Below, in pieces: positions 1 through 8,833 of a stretch of DNA of 64,000 nt. The stretch comes from Vulcanisaeta souniana JCM 11219 (GTDB lineage Archaea > Thermoproteota > Thermoprotei > Thermoproteales > Thermocladiaceae). How positions within the stretch are numbered: position 1 is the stretch's first letter; each line of letters begins with the position of its first letter. Below the pieces are notes generated by a model. It made no database searches. It was not told where the DNA came from and was given only the letters and a program-made list of their open reading frames with translations. Both the position numbers and the translations under genes were made by a program. The stretch spans positions 310,001-374,000 of the forward strand of contig NZ_AP026830.1 in the NCBI RefSeq assembly GCF_026000775.1. The letters are read 5' to 3'.

Positions 1-1
1 G

Positions 2-1306
2 CAAAGTGACCTCCTGGCTCAAATACTCATGGGTGAGGAAATGACCGAGGAGATATTCGGCGTTAAGGCAACTGGTGCTTGGACACCTGAGATGGCATTC
101 AACATGGGCTTGGTCCACCTATATAATGAGACTGGCATTGAATTCACAATACCCGATGCCCAGGCATTCCTGCCCTATGCAACTGTGGTTAATGGCACTC
201 CATCACCCTATGGGCCGATAATTGTTGGGGATTCAACAGGTAAGCAAATAATAGTACTGTTTAGGGATACGGATCTTTCCAATACATTCTCATTTGCATA
301 CTTCAGTCAGTCACCGCAGGTAACCGCTAGGGAACTAATTCATTACCTCGCCAGTATATACATGCAGAATCCGGGTGCTGTAGTCGTCGTAGCGCTGGAC
401 GGTGAGAACCCACTAATTTTCAACCCAACCACAGGACCCGCTGATTTACAGGCTATTTATCAAGTACTCTCTGAGTACCAGGGTACCTGGTTCATAACAC
501 AGACAGCCAGCGAGGCCATAGCAACTCACAAACCCATAGCCGTTTTAACGAACTTACCTGAGTCCTCATGGGCCCTAAACCTGAACAACTGGAATAATGG
601 CTACACAGGTAAGGTTGAGATTTGGCGCTCGGTGGCCCTGGCTAGGGAGTACCTTGTGGCGTTTACGAATGCTGTGAACATGCCAATATCACCCGTGGTA
701 CCACCACCCTTCAACACAACGCCAAACTCGACAAAACCAATATACACACCGTGGAATTACCTATACGTTGCCGAGGGCAGTGACTGGACTTGGCAAACAG
801 GACCTCCGAACTACGGTCCAGCGTGGTTCCAAGAGCAGGCATTAACGTACACGAGCGCCATAATTAACACCATAGAGAATTATTTGACTGAGATTAGGCT
901 TGTTAAGTACGTGGTTGAGGATGACGCCGTAGTACTACAGATATACAACGGCCTGAACTACACATTATATGTAACGCTAGTGGTGAGTAATGGCACGTAT
1001 ACGATTGCCAAGCCCGTAGTGTTGATGCCTCACCACATAACGACAATACCCATTATAGGCATTGAAAATGCAACAACGGCTCAATTATACTCGCCGGTTA
1101 CCGAGTACGAGCTTGGCGATCACCCAATACCGATTAATCAATACGGATTCCCACTGGCTACGTTTACCCTCAGCCCAGGCAATTCGCAGGCGATGTCGGC
1201 GATGCAGGGAGGATCTAGTGAATTGATAGCAAGCCTAATAGCAATTTTACTTAGTGCATCAGTCATAATGATAATCATACTGATTCAGAAGGGCCCATTT
1301 AGGTAA
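2..1306 (+). CDS. Glycoside hydrolase family 57 protein, C-terminal part, membrane-anchored (5' end outside window)
   Basis: The reading frame is open from base 2, so the gene starts upstream of the window; the ATG at 29 is internal. About 430 residues are visible. The first half resembles the end of the GH57 catalytic barrel: a hydrophobic beta strand leads into ALDGENP, which fits the conserved GH57 region carrying the catalytic aspartate, followed by a helical segment rich in Trp and Tyr. GH57 enzymes act on alpha-glucans such as starch and glycogen. A beta-rich region follows, and the last ~25 residues form one hydrophobic helix with a short basic tail, so the enzyme is probably displayed outside the cell on a C-terminal anchor. 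Substrate cannot be told from this fragment. GH57 membership is fairly sure; amylase versus pullulanase is open. Confidence 0.75.
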   Translation, partial: QSDLLAQILMGEEMTEEIFGVKATGAWTPEMAFNMGLVHLYNETGIEFTIPDAQAFLPYATVVNGTPSPYGPIIVGDSTGKQIIVLFRDTDLSNTFSFAYFSQSPQVTARELIHYLASIYMQNPGAVVVVALDGENPLIFNPTTGPADLQAIYQVLSEYQGTWFITQTASEAIATHKPIAVLTNLPESSWALNLNNWNNGYTGKVEIWRSVALAREYLVAFTNAVNMPISPVVPPPFNTTPNSTKPIYTPWNYLYVAEGSDWTWQTGPPNYGPAWFQEQALTYTSAIINTIENYLTEIRLVKYVVEDDAVVLQIYNGLNYTLYVTLVVSNGTYTIAKPVVLMPHHITTIPIIGIENATTAQLYSPVTEYELGDHPIPINQYGFPLATFTLSPGNSQAMSAMQGGSSELIASLIAILLSASVIMIIILIQKGPFR

Positions 1307-1337
1307 TTCCTGCTGAACGATGATGTTTAAATTAAAC

Positions 1338-1544
1338 TCATTTCTCCTCTTTAACCGATTCCCTAGATACCATTGAGTAATACCTACTAAGTACAGGGCA
1401 CCCACGGCCACCATTTAGGCAAAAGTTGATGAACTTACTCCTACTGACCCTCCAGTCCTCAGGTGGCATGAGTATGCAACGCTCGCCATCATACGTCCTC
1501 TGATAAAAAATGCACCTATTCCCACTAGATGACACAGAAGTCAC
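1338..1544 (-). CDS. Small four-cysteine protein, unknown function
   Basis: A 68-residue protein starting at GTG. Four cysteines (about residues 11, 23, 42 and 49) in a compact, basic and aromatic-rich core could bind a metal or an Fe-S cluster. It lies just downstream of copR on the same strand with only 6 bases between, so it is probably co-transcribed with the copper regulator. I do not recognise the family. A role in metal handling is only a guess from position and cysteines. The length and the tight junction support a real gene. Confidence 0.55.
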   Translation of the reverse strand: MTSVSSSGNRCIFYQRTYDGERCILMPPEDWRVSRSKFINFCLNGGRGCPVLSRYYSMVSRESVKEEK

Positions 1545-1550
1545 GATGAG

Positions 1551-2081
1551 TTAGGCCTTATTTTTATTACTCCTGCTCAATTTCTTCTTCAATTCCCTTA
1601 AACAAGCCTCACAGCATAGGTAATACGTCCTCCTACCCCTCCTGTATATTATTGGCACCGTTATGGGTCCACCACAGTAATCACACACCAAACCAACACT
1701 AATTAACTGCCTACTCACGGGTCTCAACGCTATGTAAACCTCATCCTTATCCCTAAGCCCATCAATGATAGTTACCAACTCATTGAAGTCCCTAGCCCTC
1801 ATAATTACTATGTACCTACCATCAACCAATTTATAGCAGTCACCAAGGTCCGCATGAGGTTCCCTAGTTATTATGAATGCCCTTGGTGAATCCTCTGGTA
1901 CATCCACCGTGAATTTAATGCCCTTATTAATCAACGACCTTAATGCCCTATACACGGTCACCCTCGACACGCCGAGTCTCTCGGCTATTTCTGAAACACT
2001 AGCCCTGGCATTCTCCCTAAGTATGTTTAATACTCTGATCTCAATATCCGTGAATCTAGAAACAACTGTTTCTTGTCTCAT
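1551..2081 (-). CDS. copR: Copper-responsive transcription regulator, HTH plus TRASH domain (CopR-like)
   Basis: A 176-residue protein. Residues ~10-55 form a winged helix-turn-helix of the Lrp/MarR type (SEIAERLGVSRVTVYRALR). The middle is an alpha/beta effector-like region. The C-terminus (~130-165) is a TRASH metal-binding domain with the pattern C-x2-C ... C-C-x2-C. This domain order matches the archaeal copper regulator studied in Sulfolobus, which controls a small TRASH/YHS metallochaperone and a copper ATPase. Here it is divergent from exactly those two genes. It most likely senses Cu(I) through the C-terminal cysteines and acts on the shared intergenic region. Confidence 0.85.
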   Translation of the reverse strand: MRQETVVSRFTDIEIRVLNILRENARASVSEIAERLGVSRVTVYRALRSLINKGIKFTVDVPEDSPRAFIITREPHADLGDCYKLVDGRYIVIMRARDFNELVTIIDGLRDKDEVYIALRPVSRQLISVGLVCDYCGGPITVPIIYRRGRRTYYLCCEACLRELKKKLSRSNKNKA

Positions 2082-2146
2082 TGAGTATGGATTAACAAAT
2101 TGTTCTTGATAAACTATACAGTTCAGTGCATTGGCTGCATATCTGT
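2082..2146. promoter_or_regulatory. Bidirectional promoter region between copR and copM-copA
   Basis: The 65-base spacer separates the divergent copR and copM starts. On the + strand an A/T-rich box (GATAAACTATAC, about 2108-2119) lies ~30 bases before the ATG at 2147, as expected for an archaeal TATA element with a very short leader. The region is the natural place for a CopR operator, but I see no clear long palindrome. Confidence 0.5.
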
Positions 2147-2323
2147 ATGAGCAAGGCTATAGATCCCGTATGTGGTATGGAGGTTGATACGAGTACGCAG
2201 TATAAAACCATCTATAAGGGTAAGGTGTATTACTTCTGCTCGCCGATGTGTAAACGGGCATTTGAGGCAAACCCAGAATATTACCTGACGCACGGTCCTC
2301 AGGGAATGCCGCATGAGCATTAG
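2147..2323 (+). CDS. copM: Small YHS/TRASH-domain copper metallochaperone (CopM-like)
   Basis: A 58-residue protein made almost entirely of a YHS/TRASH domain: DPVCGMEV near the start, then [12 protein letters not shown], giving the three conserved cysteines, and a histidine-containing tail. Such proteins pass copper to the neighbouring ATPase or buffer it. The start is set at ATG 2147; a GTG at 2126 in frame would add seven residues not typical of the family and would lie too close to the likely TATA box. It ends directly against the copA start at 2324, so the two are surely co-transcribed. Confidence 0.8.
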   Translation: MSKAIDPVCGMEVDTSTQYKTIYKGKVYYFCSPMCKRAFEANPEYYLTHGPQGMPHEH

Positions 2324-4762
2324 GTGAGTTGGGTGGGTATTAATGATGAATTGAGTAAGGTGAGTATTGGACTTAGATTCAGTAATGGTAGGGAGGTCCA
2401 CTTTAAAATCATTGGAATGCACTGTGCGACTTGTTCCCTGACCGTGCAAAAGGCGTTATTATCGGTTAATGGCGTGCTATCGGCCAGCGTCAGTCTTGCC
2501 AATGATGAGGCGGTCGTGATAGTTGACCCAGCGGTGTTCGACTATGCCAAGGCCCTAAAGGCCGTGCAGGGGGTTGGTTACGATATCTACAGGGAAACAC
2601 TAACATTCATGCTCAAGGGCCTTGAGCCTGAGGAAGTCAATACAATAGTCAGGGCACTACATGCCCCAGGGGTATTCAGTGTTGTTCCGAATCCCGTTAA
2701 TCACACAGTAACTATTACGTACAATCCATTGGAAATCGATGAGGGTGGACTTAGGGCGATCATTGAGAACGCAGGTTTTAAGGTAATTGGCGTGAGTAAG
2801 GGAGGTACTGAGGACTTTGACGTTGATAGGAAGGCCGTTGAGACAGACCTAAAGGACATTAAGGCTAAGCTTACTGTGGCAATTCCTTTAACCGCCCTTA
2901 TATTCTTACTCGAAGCCCTAAGCATTGTGGGGATCATACCAGGTGCTTTATATGCCATTGCATCCTTCGCCTTATCGACCCCAGTCCAGTTCTACTCAGG
3001 AATGCGCTTCATTAGGGGTGCCGTCAGGGCCTTTAGAAATGTCACCGCCAACATGGACACCCTAGTAACGTTAGGTACTTTGTCGGCATACGTATTCAGT
3101 GTGCTAGTACTGACTCATGTGATTGGTGGAGACGTATTTTTTGACTCGAGCGCGGCGATAATCACGTTCATATTAATTGGTCGTTACCTGGAGACGAGGC
3201 TTAAGCTTAGGGTTGGCTCGACAATGAGAGAATTAGCCAGGCTTTACCCAAGGAGCGCCAGGGTAGTCAGGAGTGGCGTTGAGACTTTGGTCTCAATTAA
3301 TGAGGTTAAGCCTGGTGATATTGTGGTTATTAAGGAGGGTGAGGTAATACCGGTGGATGGCTATGTGGATGGTGGTGAGGGTTATGTGGATGAATCTGTG
3401 ATGACGGGGGAGCCAAGGCCAAGGCATAAGGGCATCGGCGACCTGGTGCTGGCTGGTACGATACTTGCGAGGGGTTACTTGAGGATTAAAGTGACAAGAA
3501 GCGGTGAGTATGCCTTTATTGCGCAGGTAATTAAGCAGGCGAGACAAGCTCAGTCACTTCGTTTACCGATACAATCACTCGTGGATAGGATTGCCTCGTA
3601 CTTCACCTGGTTTGTGATTTCTGCCGGCGTGTTGACATTCATGGCTTGGTACCTAATTGGTGCACCAATTTACATGGCCGTGCTTCACATGGCCTCCGTA
3701 CTTGTGATCGCGTGTCCATGTGCCCTCGGTCTCGCCACGCCAATTAGTGTTGTGGCCGGCACAAACAATGCCCTAAAGCATGGTATCTTGATTAGGGAAT
3801 CTAGGGCAATAGAGCTTAGCCCTGGAATTAAGGTGGTGGCCTTTGATAAGACTGGCACCCTGACTAGGGGTAGGTTTGAGGTTATTTCCGTATTTGGTGA
3901 CGAAAAGACCCTATACTATGCGGCAATAGCTGAGGGAGGTTCTGAGCATCCAATAGCCAAGGCTATTCTTGAGAGGGCTAGGGAGGTTTATGGCGAGGTG
4001 CCCAGTGCAGAGAGTTATGACTCAGTGCCTGGTATGGGTGTCATTACTCAGTGGAATGGTTTAACCATAGGTGTTGGTAATGAGAAATTGATTAAGGGCT
4101 TTGAGGCAAGGATTAACCCAGAGATTGAGAACAAAGCTAATGATAGTGTCGGTGAGGGCTTCACGGTGGTTTACGTCATAGTTAATAACGAGGTATCGGG
4201 GGCGATAGCGCTTGGTGATTCTCCGAGGCCTGAGGCTCCCATGGTTATCAGCGAGTTGAGGCGCATGAATATTATTCCCATGATGCTCACTGGTGATAAT
4301 ACTGAGGCCGCGAAGGTAGTTGCCAAGAAATTAGGCATTGACTATGTATATTCGGGATTAATGCCTGACGAGAAGGCCGAAGTGATTAAGGAGTTAAGGG
4401 ATAAGTTCGGCATTACTGTAATGGTCGGCGATGGGGTTAATGACGCGGTAGCATTGAAGGCTGCCGATATTGGCATAGCCATGGGTGCGGGTACGGACAT
4501 AGCCAAGAGCGTCGGTGATGTTGTGCTATTAGATAGCGACTTGACAAAAATACTGAGCTTCATTAAATTATCAAGGAAGATACTAAGTAACATTAGGTTC
4601 AATATACTGTACGCGTTCATGTATAACGTAGTATTGATACCGATAGCTGCGGGTGCCATGCCCGGGCTCACAGTAAGACCCGAATGGGCTGGCTTGGCGA
4701 TGGCGTTGAGTAGCATAACAGTAACGCTTAATGCGCTACGGCTTAGGTATAGCCATGTCTGA
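2324..4762 (+). CDS. copA: Copper-transporting P1B-type ATPase (CopA)
   Basis: An 812-residue copper-exporting P-type ATPase starting at GTG next to the copM stop. An N-terminal heavy-metal-associated domain has GMHCATC at 31-37. A second HMA-like repeat (~80-150) lacks the CxxC pair. Then come the transmembrane helices, the TGEP actuator loop, the CPC metal-translocation motif (464-466), the phosphorylation motif DKTGTLT (508-514), and GDGVND of the nucleotide/hinge region. CPC with an N-terminal CxxC indicates Cu(I)/Ag(I). The gene is full length. It is the efflux arm of the copR-copM-copA system. Confidence 0.95.
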   Translation: MSWVGINDELSKVSIGLRFSNGREVHFKIIGMHCATCSLTVQKALLSVNGVLSASVSLANDEAVVIVDPAVFDYAKALKAVQGVGYDIYRETLTFMLKGLEPEEVNTIVRALHAPGVFSVVPNPVNHTVTITYNPLEIDEGGLRAIIENAGFKVIGVSKGGTEDFDVDRKAVETDLKDIKAKLTVAIPLTALIFLLEALSIVGIIPGALYAIASFALSTPVQFYSGMRFIRGAVRAFRNVTANMDTLVTLGTLSAYVFSVLVLTHVIGGDVFFDSSAAIITFILIGRYLETRLKLRVGSTMRELARLYPRSARVVRSGVETLVSINEVKPGDIVVIKEGEVIPVDGYVDGGEGYVDESVMTGEPRPRHKGIGDLVLAGTILARGYLRIKVTRSGEYAFIAQVIKQARQAQSLRLPIQSLVDRIASYFTWFVISAGVLTFMAWYLIGAPIYMAVLHMASVLVIACPCALGLATPISVVAGTNNALKHGILIRESRAIELSPGIKVVAFDKTGTLTRGRFEVISVFGDEKTLYYAAIAEGGSEHPIAKAILERAREVYGEVPSAESYDSVPGMGVITQWNGLTIGVGNEKLIKGFEARINPEIENKANDSVGEGFTVVYVIVNNEVSGAIALGDSPRPEAPMVISELRRMNIIPMMLTGDNTEAAKVVAKKLGIDYVYSGLMPDEKAEVIKELRDKFGITVMVGDGVNDAVALKAADIGIAMGAGTDIAKSVGDVVLLDSDLTKILSFIKLSRKILSNIRFNILYAFMYNVVLIPIAAGAMPGLTVRPEWAGLAMALSSITVTLNALRLRYSHV

Positions 4763-4785
4763 AAATAGGAAAAAGACTGAGATAA

Positions 4786-4795
4786 GTTAAATAAC
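4786..4795 (+). promoter_or_regulatory. TATA box for the gene at 4820
   Basis: GTTAAATAAC is centred about 28 bases before the ATG at 4820, the spacing expected for leaderless crenarchaeal transcription. Confidence 0.5.
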
Positions 4796-4819
4796 ACCCC
4801 TGTATATTGCCTAGTTAGT

Positions 4820-5116
4820 ATGGGTGTTATTGTGGAGATAGCCATAGACCCTATAGGTACTAACTCCCCAAGCGTTAGTAACTACATTAAGGTGGCGATA
4901 GATGTGATTAGAAGGTCAGGCTATAAGTACGAGGTCGGCCCCATGGGGACGTCAATTGAACTGCCAAGTATCGAGGCTTTGGGTAAGTTGCTCCAGGATA
5001 TTCACGACACTCTCTACAGGGCTGGTATTAAGAGGATCGTTACTACAGTTAGGATTGATGATAGGAGGGATAAGGCAATAACCATGGAGTATAAGGTTGA
5101 GAGGGTTAGTAAGTGA
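4820..5116 (+). CDS. MTH1187-family (UPF0045) putative thiamine-binding protein
   Basis: A 98-residue ferredoxin-like fold protein of the MTH1187/YkoF-related family. The conserved features are the N-terminal strand ending in PIG, the YEVGPMGTSIE segment, and the C-terminal VTTVRIDDRRDK strand. Family members form tetramers and some bind thiamine or a pyrimidine; the physiological role in archaea is uncertain. Its own TATA box lies just upstream. The next gene begins two bases after its stop, so the two are likely co-transcribed. Confidence 0.85.
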   Translation: MGVIVEIAIDPIGTNSPSVSNYIKVAIDVIRRSGYKYEVGPMGTSIELPSIEALGKLLQDIHDTLYRAGIKRIVTTVRIDDRRDKAITMEYKVERVSK

Positions 5117-5117
5117 T

Positions 5118-5576
5118 ATGGTTAAGATACGTGTTAGGCTTGGCACGGTATTTGATGATACAGAGTTCTTTGAGGTTAAAATGAATTGTACCAAGTGCGG
5201 TAGGTGCTGTTTAAATACGGAAATGGAGCTTTTACCTGAGGATATAGAGAGGATAACGGGGCTTGGTTATAGGGTTAGGGACTTTGCGGTATTTGATGGT
5301 GAGATATGGAGATTGAGGAATGTGGATGGTCATTGCGTATTTCTTAACCCACAGACCATGGAGTGCACTATATATGAGAATAGACCGATTGGCTGTAGGT
5401 TATACCCGTTGGTGTATGATGATATTGAGGGTCCATATATTGATAGGGAATGCCCTGCATGGAACACCGTAAAGCAAAGCGAGTTAGATAGATTGGGGAG
5501 GTTCTTGGCATTGTTCCTAGCGAGGTCGAGACAGACTAATCAGTGGGTCAGGATTAGGTATGGTTTTCGTCATTAA
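5118..5576 (+). CDS. YkgJ-type cysteine-cluster protein (putative Fe-S or zinc protein)
   Basis: A 152-residue protein with the YkgJ cysteine-cluster signature: CTKCGRCC near residue 25, a further Cys in GHCVFLNP, then CTIYENRPIGCRLYP, and a later CPAW. These cysteines probably hold an iron-sulfur cluster or zinc. The ATG at 5118 is preferred because it follows the previous stop at once; the longer frame from 5097 would overlap the upstream gene. Substrate and partners are not known. Confidence 0.8.
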   Translation: MVKIRVRLGTVFDDTEFFEVKMNCTKCGRCCLNTEMELLPEDIERITGLGYRVRDFAVFDGEIWRLRNVDGHCVFLNPQTMECTIYENRPIGCRLYPLVYDDIEGPYIDRECPAWNTVKQSELDRLGRFLALFLARSRQTNQWVRIRYGFRH

Positions 5577-5783
5577 TCATTTTATCTTTATCAAGAATAT
5601 TATTTGTTTTACTCCCAGTGTAAATCTTCAAAGCCTTTCATTATATTAATTTAAGCATATTTCTAGTTTGTACAGTCATTGTTTTATATGATTCATAATT
5701 ATTTTATTAAGTCATTCCAACATTCCTATGAGTTTATATTTAACTATTTTTATCATTTAGAGATAAATAATCTACCAGAAGCA

Positions 5784-5792
5784 TTTATAAAA
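5784..5792 (+). promoter_or_regulatory. TATA box of the ferredoxin oxidoreductase operon
   Basis: TTTATAAAA lies 30-38 bases before the ATG at 5822. The remaining spacer from 5577 is very A/T-rich and holds no gene I can support. Confidence 0.6.
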
Positions 5793-5821
5793 CCCCCAGT
5801 ATTTACGGTTCATGAGTTAAT

Positions 5822-6382
5822 ATGGCTGGTGTAACTGAATTCGTGATCCTAGGCAGAGGGGGGCAGGGTGGAGTCACCGCCGCCAGGATCCTAGTGTCTG
5901 CGGCTCTTAAGGATGGCAAGTGGGGCCAGGCAATTCCTGAGTTTGGCGCTGAACGTAGGGGTGCTGTTGTTAAGTCATACGCTAGAATTGCGGATAAGCC
6001 GGTGCCTCTCCACAGTAATGTAAAGAAGGCCGACGTTCTCATTGTACTGATATCCAATGTTCTTGACTTAGTCAATATCGATGAATTAATGAAGAGCAGA
6101 GATTCAATAATCATTGTTAACTCTCCATCCCCAATAAAGACGGGCTATAGGACTTACTATGTCGATGCAACGTCAATAAGTGAGAAGCTGGGTCTCATTA
6201 TTGCTGGATGGCACATAGTGAGCACACCATTGCTCGGCGCAGTCGCCAGGGTCACTGGCGTGGTTAGTCTTGAATCCATTATTAATTCACTGCCTGAGTT
6301 CGTTGGTAGGGAGAACCTTGTTAAGTTAAATGCCGAGGCCGTTAAGCTAGGTTATGAATCCGTCAGGGGTGGTGAAAAATGA
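5822..6382 (+). CDS. porC: Pyruvate/2-oxoacid:ferredoxin oxidoreductase, gamma subunit
   Basis: A 186-residue gamma subunit. The N-terminus has the signature GRGGQGGVTAARIL, then EFGAERRGAVVKSYARI, both typical of the PorG/VorG family that helps bind coenzyme A. It is the first gene of a four-gene operon (gamma-delta-alpha-beta) with overlapping or abutting ends and a strong TATA box. The complex oxidatively decarboxylates a 2-oxoacid to acyl-CoA while reducing ferredoxin, in the cytoplasm. Pyruvate is the likeliest substrate, but 2-oxoisovalerate enzymes look alike. Confidence 0.9.
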   Translation: MAGVTEFVILGRGGQGGVTAARILVSAALKDGKWGQAIPEFGAERRGAVVKSYARIADKPVPLHSNVKKADVLIVLISNVLDLVNIDELMKSRDSIIIVNSPSPIKTGYRTYYVDATSISEKLGLIIAGWHIVSTPLLGAVARVTGVVSLESIINSLPEFVGRENLVKLNAEAVKLGYESVRGGEK

Positions 6383-6654
6383 GCGTTGCCGAGAGAATAA
6401 GGGGTTCCCTCTTGTCAAAACCTGCGGAAGGAGCTGGCGGTAGGACAGGTACCTGGAGGGTATACAGGCCAATCGTTAATTACTCCAAGTGCACGAAGTG
6501 CGGTATTTGCTGGCTTTACTGTCCCGAGAACGTCATTGATTGGCTTGAGGACAAGAGCGTTAGGATTAACTATGATTATTGCAAGGGCTGTGGAATCTGT
6601 GCTGATGTTTGTCCGGTTAAGGCAATAGACATGGTAAAGGAGGGGGTGGTGTGA
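6379..6654 (+). CDS. porD: Pyruvate/2-oxoacid:ferredoxin oxidoreductase, delta subunit (2[4Fe-4S])
   Basis: A 91-residue ferredoxin-like subunit with two classical cluster motifs, CTKCGICWLYCPE (about residues 35-47) and CKGCGICADVCPV (about 71-83). It carries electrons from the thiamine diphosphate site to external ferredoxin. It overlaps porC by four bases (ATGA) and ends two bases before porA. Confidence 0.92.
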   Translation: MSVAERIRGSLLSKPAEGAGGRTGTWRVYRPIVNYSKCTKCGICWLYCPENVIDWLEDKSVRINYDYCKGCGICADVCPVKAIDMVKEGVV

Positions 6655-6655
6655 T

Positions 6656-7870
6656 ATGAGTAGTCAGGTACCCCTCGCTAAGCAGGTTAGGAAGGTCTTG
6701 GTTGGGGATCACGCAGTTGCCGAGGCTGTTAGGTTAGCAAAGGTTAACATTGTTTCTGCCTATCCCATAACACCGCAGACGTTGATTGTTGAGAGAATTA
6801 GCGAAATGATTGAAAGAGGAGAGTTAAGGGCTGACTATGTTAGGGTTGAGAGTGAATTCGCTGCGCTGGCCACGGTGTACGGAGCAGCGGCAGGAGGCGC
6901 CAGGGCATTCACTGCAACCTCTAGTCACGGGTTATTCTATATGTATGAAATGCTCTGGTGGGCGGCGGCTTCGAGGGTTCCCTTGGTTATGGCGGTGGTC
7001 ACCAGGGCATTGGGTCCTCCGTGGAACATACATGATGAGCACACGGATATACTGGCAATGAGAGACAGCGGTTGGATAATCGGTATGGCTCAGAATGTGC
7101 AGGAGGCCTTTGACATGACATTAACGGCCTTCAAGATCAGTGAGGATGAAAGGGTACTATTACCGGTAGCCGTTGGGCTAGATGGTTTCATCCTCAGTCA
7201 TACGGCTGAGCCCCTCGATGTGCCATCACAGGAGGATGTGGATGCATGGTTACCTCCAAGGAACCCGAGGATTCCATACGTGATTGAACCTGGTGGCGAA
7301 GCCATAACCATGGGTAATTTACCTGGAAACGATGTATACCATGCAATACTTAAGAAGTATATGGATGAGTCCATGGAGTCTGCGAAGAAGGTTATTGCTG
7401 AGGTTTATGACGAGTATGGTAAGTTGACAGGTAGGAATTATGGGCCATTGACCGAGTGCTACAGGTGTAGTGATGCCAAGTATCTAGCCGTGTCAATGGG
7501 TGCGTGGAGTGGGGATATAATGAATGCAATTGATAGGCTCAGGAATGAGGGTTACTCAATTGGTTTATTGAGGATTAGGTACGTCAGGCCCTTCCCCGAG
7601 GAGGACATTAGTGGGTGGATCAACGGTATGAGGGGCATTATAGTCTTTGATAGGGATTACTCTGCGGGCATGGGTGGCGTATTGGCAGGTGAGATTAATG
7701 GTTTGGTGCCTAATAATGTCTCCTTCGAGGGTGTCTTGGCTGGTCTTGGTGGGTTTGATGTTTCAGCAGATGAATTCAAGGCTATAATGAGGGATTTTGT
7801 GGATAAGACCGAACGCGAGGGCCTAGTGAGGATTAGGAAGTATTGGTATATACCGAAGATTGAGAGGTGA
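6656..7870 (+). CDS. porA: Pyruvate/2-oxoacid:ferredoxin oxidoreductase, alpha subunit
   Basis: A 404-residue alpha subunit. It shows GDHAVAEAVRLAKV, then AYPITPQT and VESEFAALATVYGAAAGGARAFTATSSHG, the conserved pyrimidine-side elements of the family, and the C-terminal transketolase-like domain with LRIRYVRPFPEEDI. It pairs with PorB to build the thiamine diphosphate active site. Its stop overlaps the porB GTG start. Confidence 0.92.
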   Translation: MSSQVPLAKQVRKVLVGDHAVAEAVRLAKVNIVSAYPITPQTLIVERISEMIERGELRADYVRVESEFAALATVYGAAAGGARAFTATSSHGLFYMYEMLWWAAASRVPLVMAVVTRALGPPWNIHDEHTDILAMRDSGWIIGMAQNVQEAFDMTLTAFKISEDERVLLPVAVGLDGFILSHTAEPLDVPSQEDVDAWLPPRNPRIPYVIEPGGEAITMGNLPGNDVYHAILKKYMDESMESAKKVIAEVYDEYGKLTGRNYGPLTECYRCSDAKYLAVSMGAWSGDIMNAIDRLRNEGYSIGLLRIRYVRPFPEEDISGWINGMRGIIVFDRDYSAGMGGVLAGEINGLVPNNVSFEGVLAGLGGFDVSADEFKAIMRDFVDKTEREGLVRIRKYWYIPKIER

Positions 7871-8778
7871 TGGGCATGGTCACCATAACAGAGCTACACA
7901 AGTACGGTAAAACCAAGTTCATAATGCCTGGTACAGCTGCATGCCCTGGTTGCCCATTGCAGGTTGGCATGAGGCAGTTGGCGATGGCGCTTGATGGGAA
8001 GTTCGCCATGGTAATACCGGCTGGTTGTTCAAGTGTGATACCTGGTGTCGCTCCATACACTGCATATACAGTACCTGTGCTTCATGTACCATTTGCATCA
8101 AGTCCAGCGGTGGCCAGCGGCTTAGTGAGGGCTGTTAAGCAAAGGGGTGTTAATGGGCCTGTGGTTGTTTGGGCTGGCGATGGCGCTACTGCCGACATAG
8201 GCTTCGCCGCATTAAGCGGTGCTGCCTATAGGGACGAGGACATCCTCTATGTGATGGCTGATAATGAGGCCTACATGAACACTGGAATACAGGCCAGCGG
8301 CACGACGTCATGGATGGCTTGGACAACAACGTCACCTAGAGGCAAGACTGAGGATAAGAAGGATGTGGCGCTGATAATGCTCATGCATAAGGTACCCTAT
8401 GTAGCCACCGCAAGCATTGCCTACCCAATGGACTTCATTGATAAGGTTAGGAGGGCCATGCAGATTAAGGGCTTTAAGTTCATACACCTGCACGCACCTT
8501 GCCCACCTGGTTGGAAGATGGATGACTCCTACACAGTTAGGGCTGCTAGGCTGGCTGTCGAGACAGGAGCCTGGATACTCTGGGAGTATAACCAGGGTAA
8601 ATTGATTATTAGTCCACCGAGTATTCCATATAGAGATAAGTCGAGGAGGAAACCCTTGGAGGATTACATAAAGATCCAGGGTAGGTTTGCTCACCTTAAG
8701 CCTGAGGATATTAAGGTCATGGAGGAGAAGATCGATAGGCAGTGGGATCTCATTCTTAAGCTGGCTGAGATAATATAA
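7867..8778 (+). CDS. porB: Pyruvate/2-oxoacid:ferredoxin oxidoreductase, beta subunit (TPP-binding)
   Basis: A 303-residue beta subunit. The thiamine diphosphate motif is WAGDGATADIGF ... DNEAYMNTG, and CPGCPLQ near the start gives cysteines of the proximal Fe-S cluster. Starts are possible at GTG 7867, ATG 7870 or ATG 7876; all fit the overlap with porA. Last gene of the operon; an A/T-rich spacer with the serS promoter follows. Confidence 0.92.
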   Translation: MMGMVTITELHKYGKTKFIMPGTAACPGCPLQVGMRQLAMALDGKFAMVIPAGCSSVIPGVAPYTAYTVPVLHVPFASSPAVASGLVRAVKQRGVNGPVVVWAGDGATADIGFAALSGAAYRDEDILYVMADNEAYMNTGIQASGTTSWMAWTTTSPRGKTEDKKDVALIMLMHKVPYVATASIAYPMDFIDKVRRAMQIKGFKFIHLHAPCPPGWKMDDSYTVRAARLAVETGAWILWEYNQGKLIISPPSIPYRDKSRRKPLEDYIKIQGRFAHLKPEDIKVMEEKIDRQWDLILKLAEII

Positions 8779-8793
8779 GTAGGTATTTCGTAA

Positions 8794-8803
8794 TTAAATA
8801 AAA
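8794..8803 (+). promoter_or_regulatory. TATA box of serS
   Basis: TTAAATAAAA centred at ~8799 predicts a transcript start near 8825, which favours the ATG at 8834 over the one at 8822. Confidence 0.5.
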
Positions 8804-8833
8804 TTTAATAATTCCATAATCATGAACCGGCTA

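Noticed and set aside
4342-4845. 167-aa minus-strand frame
   Set aside because: Antisense shadow of the copA 3' end and the next promoter.
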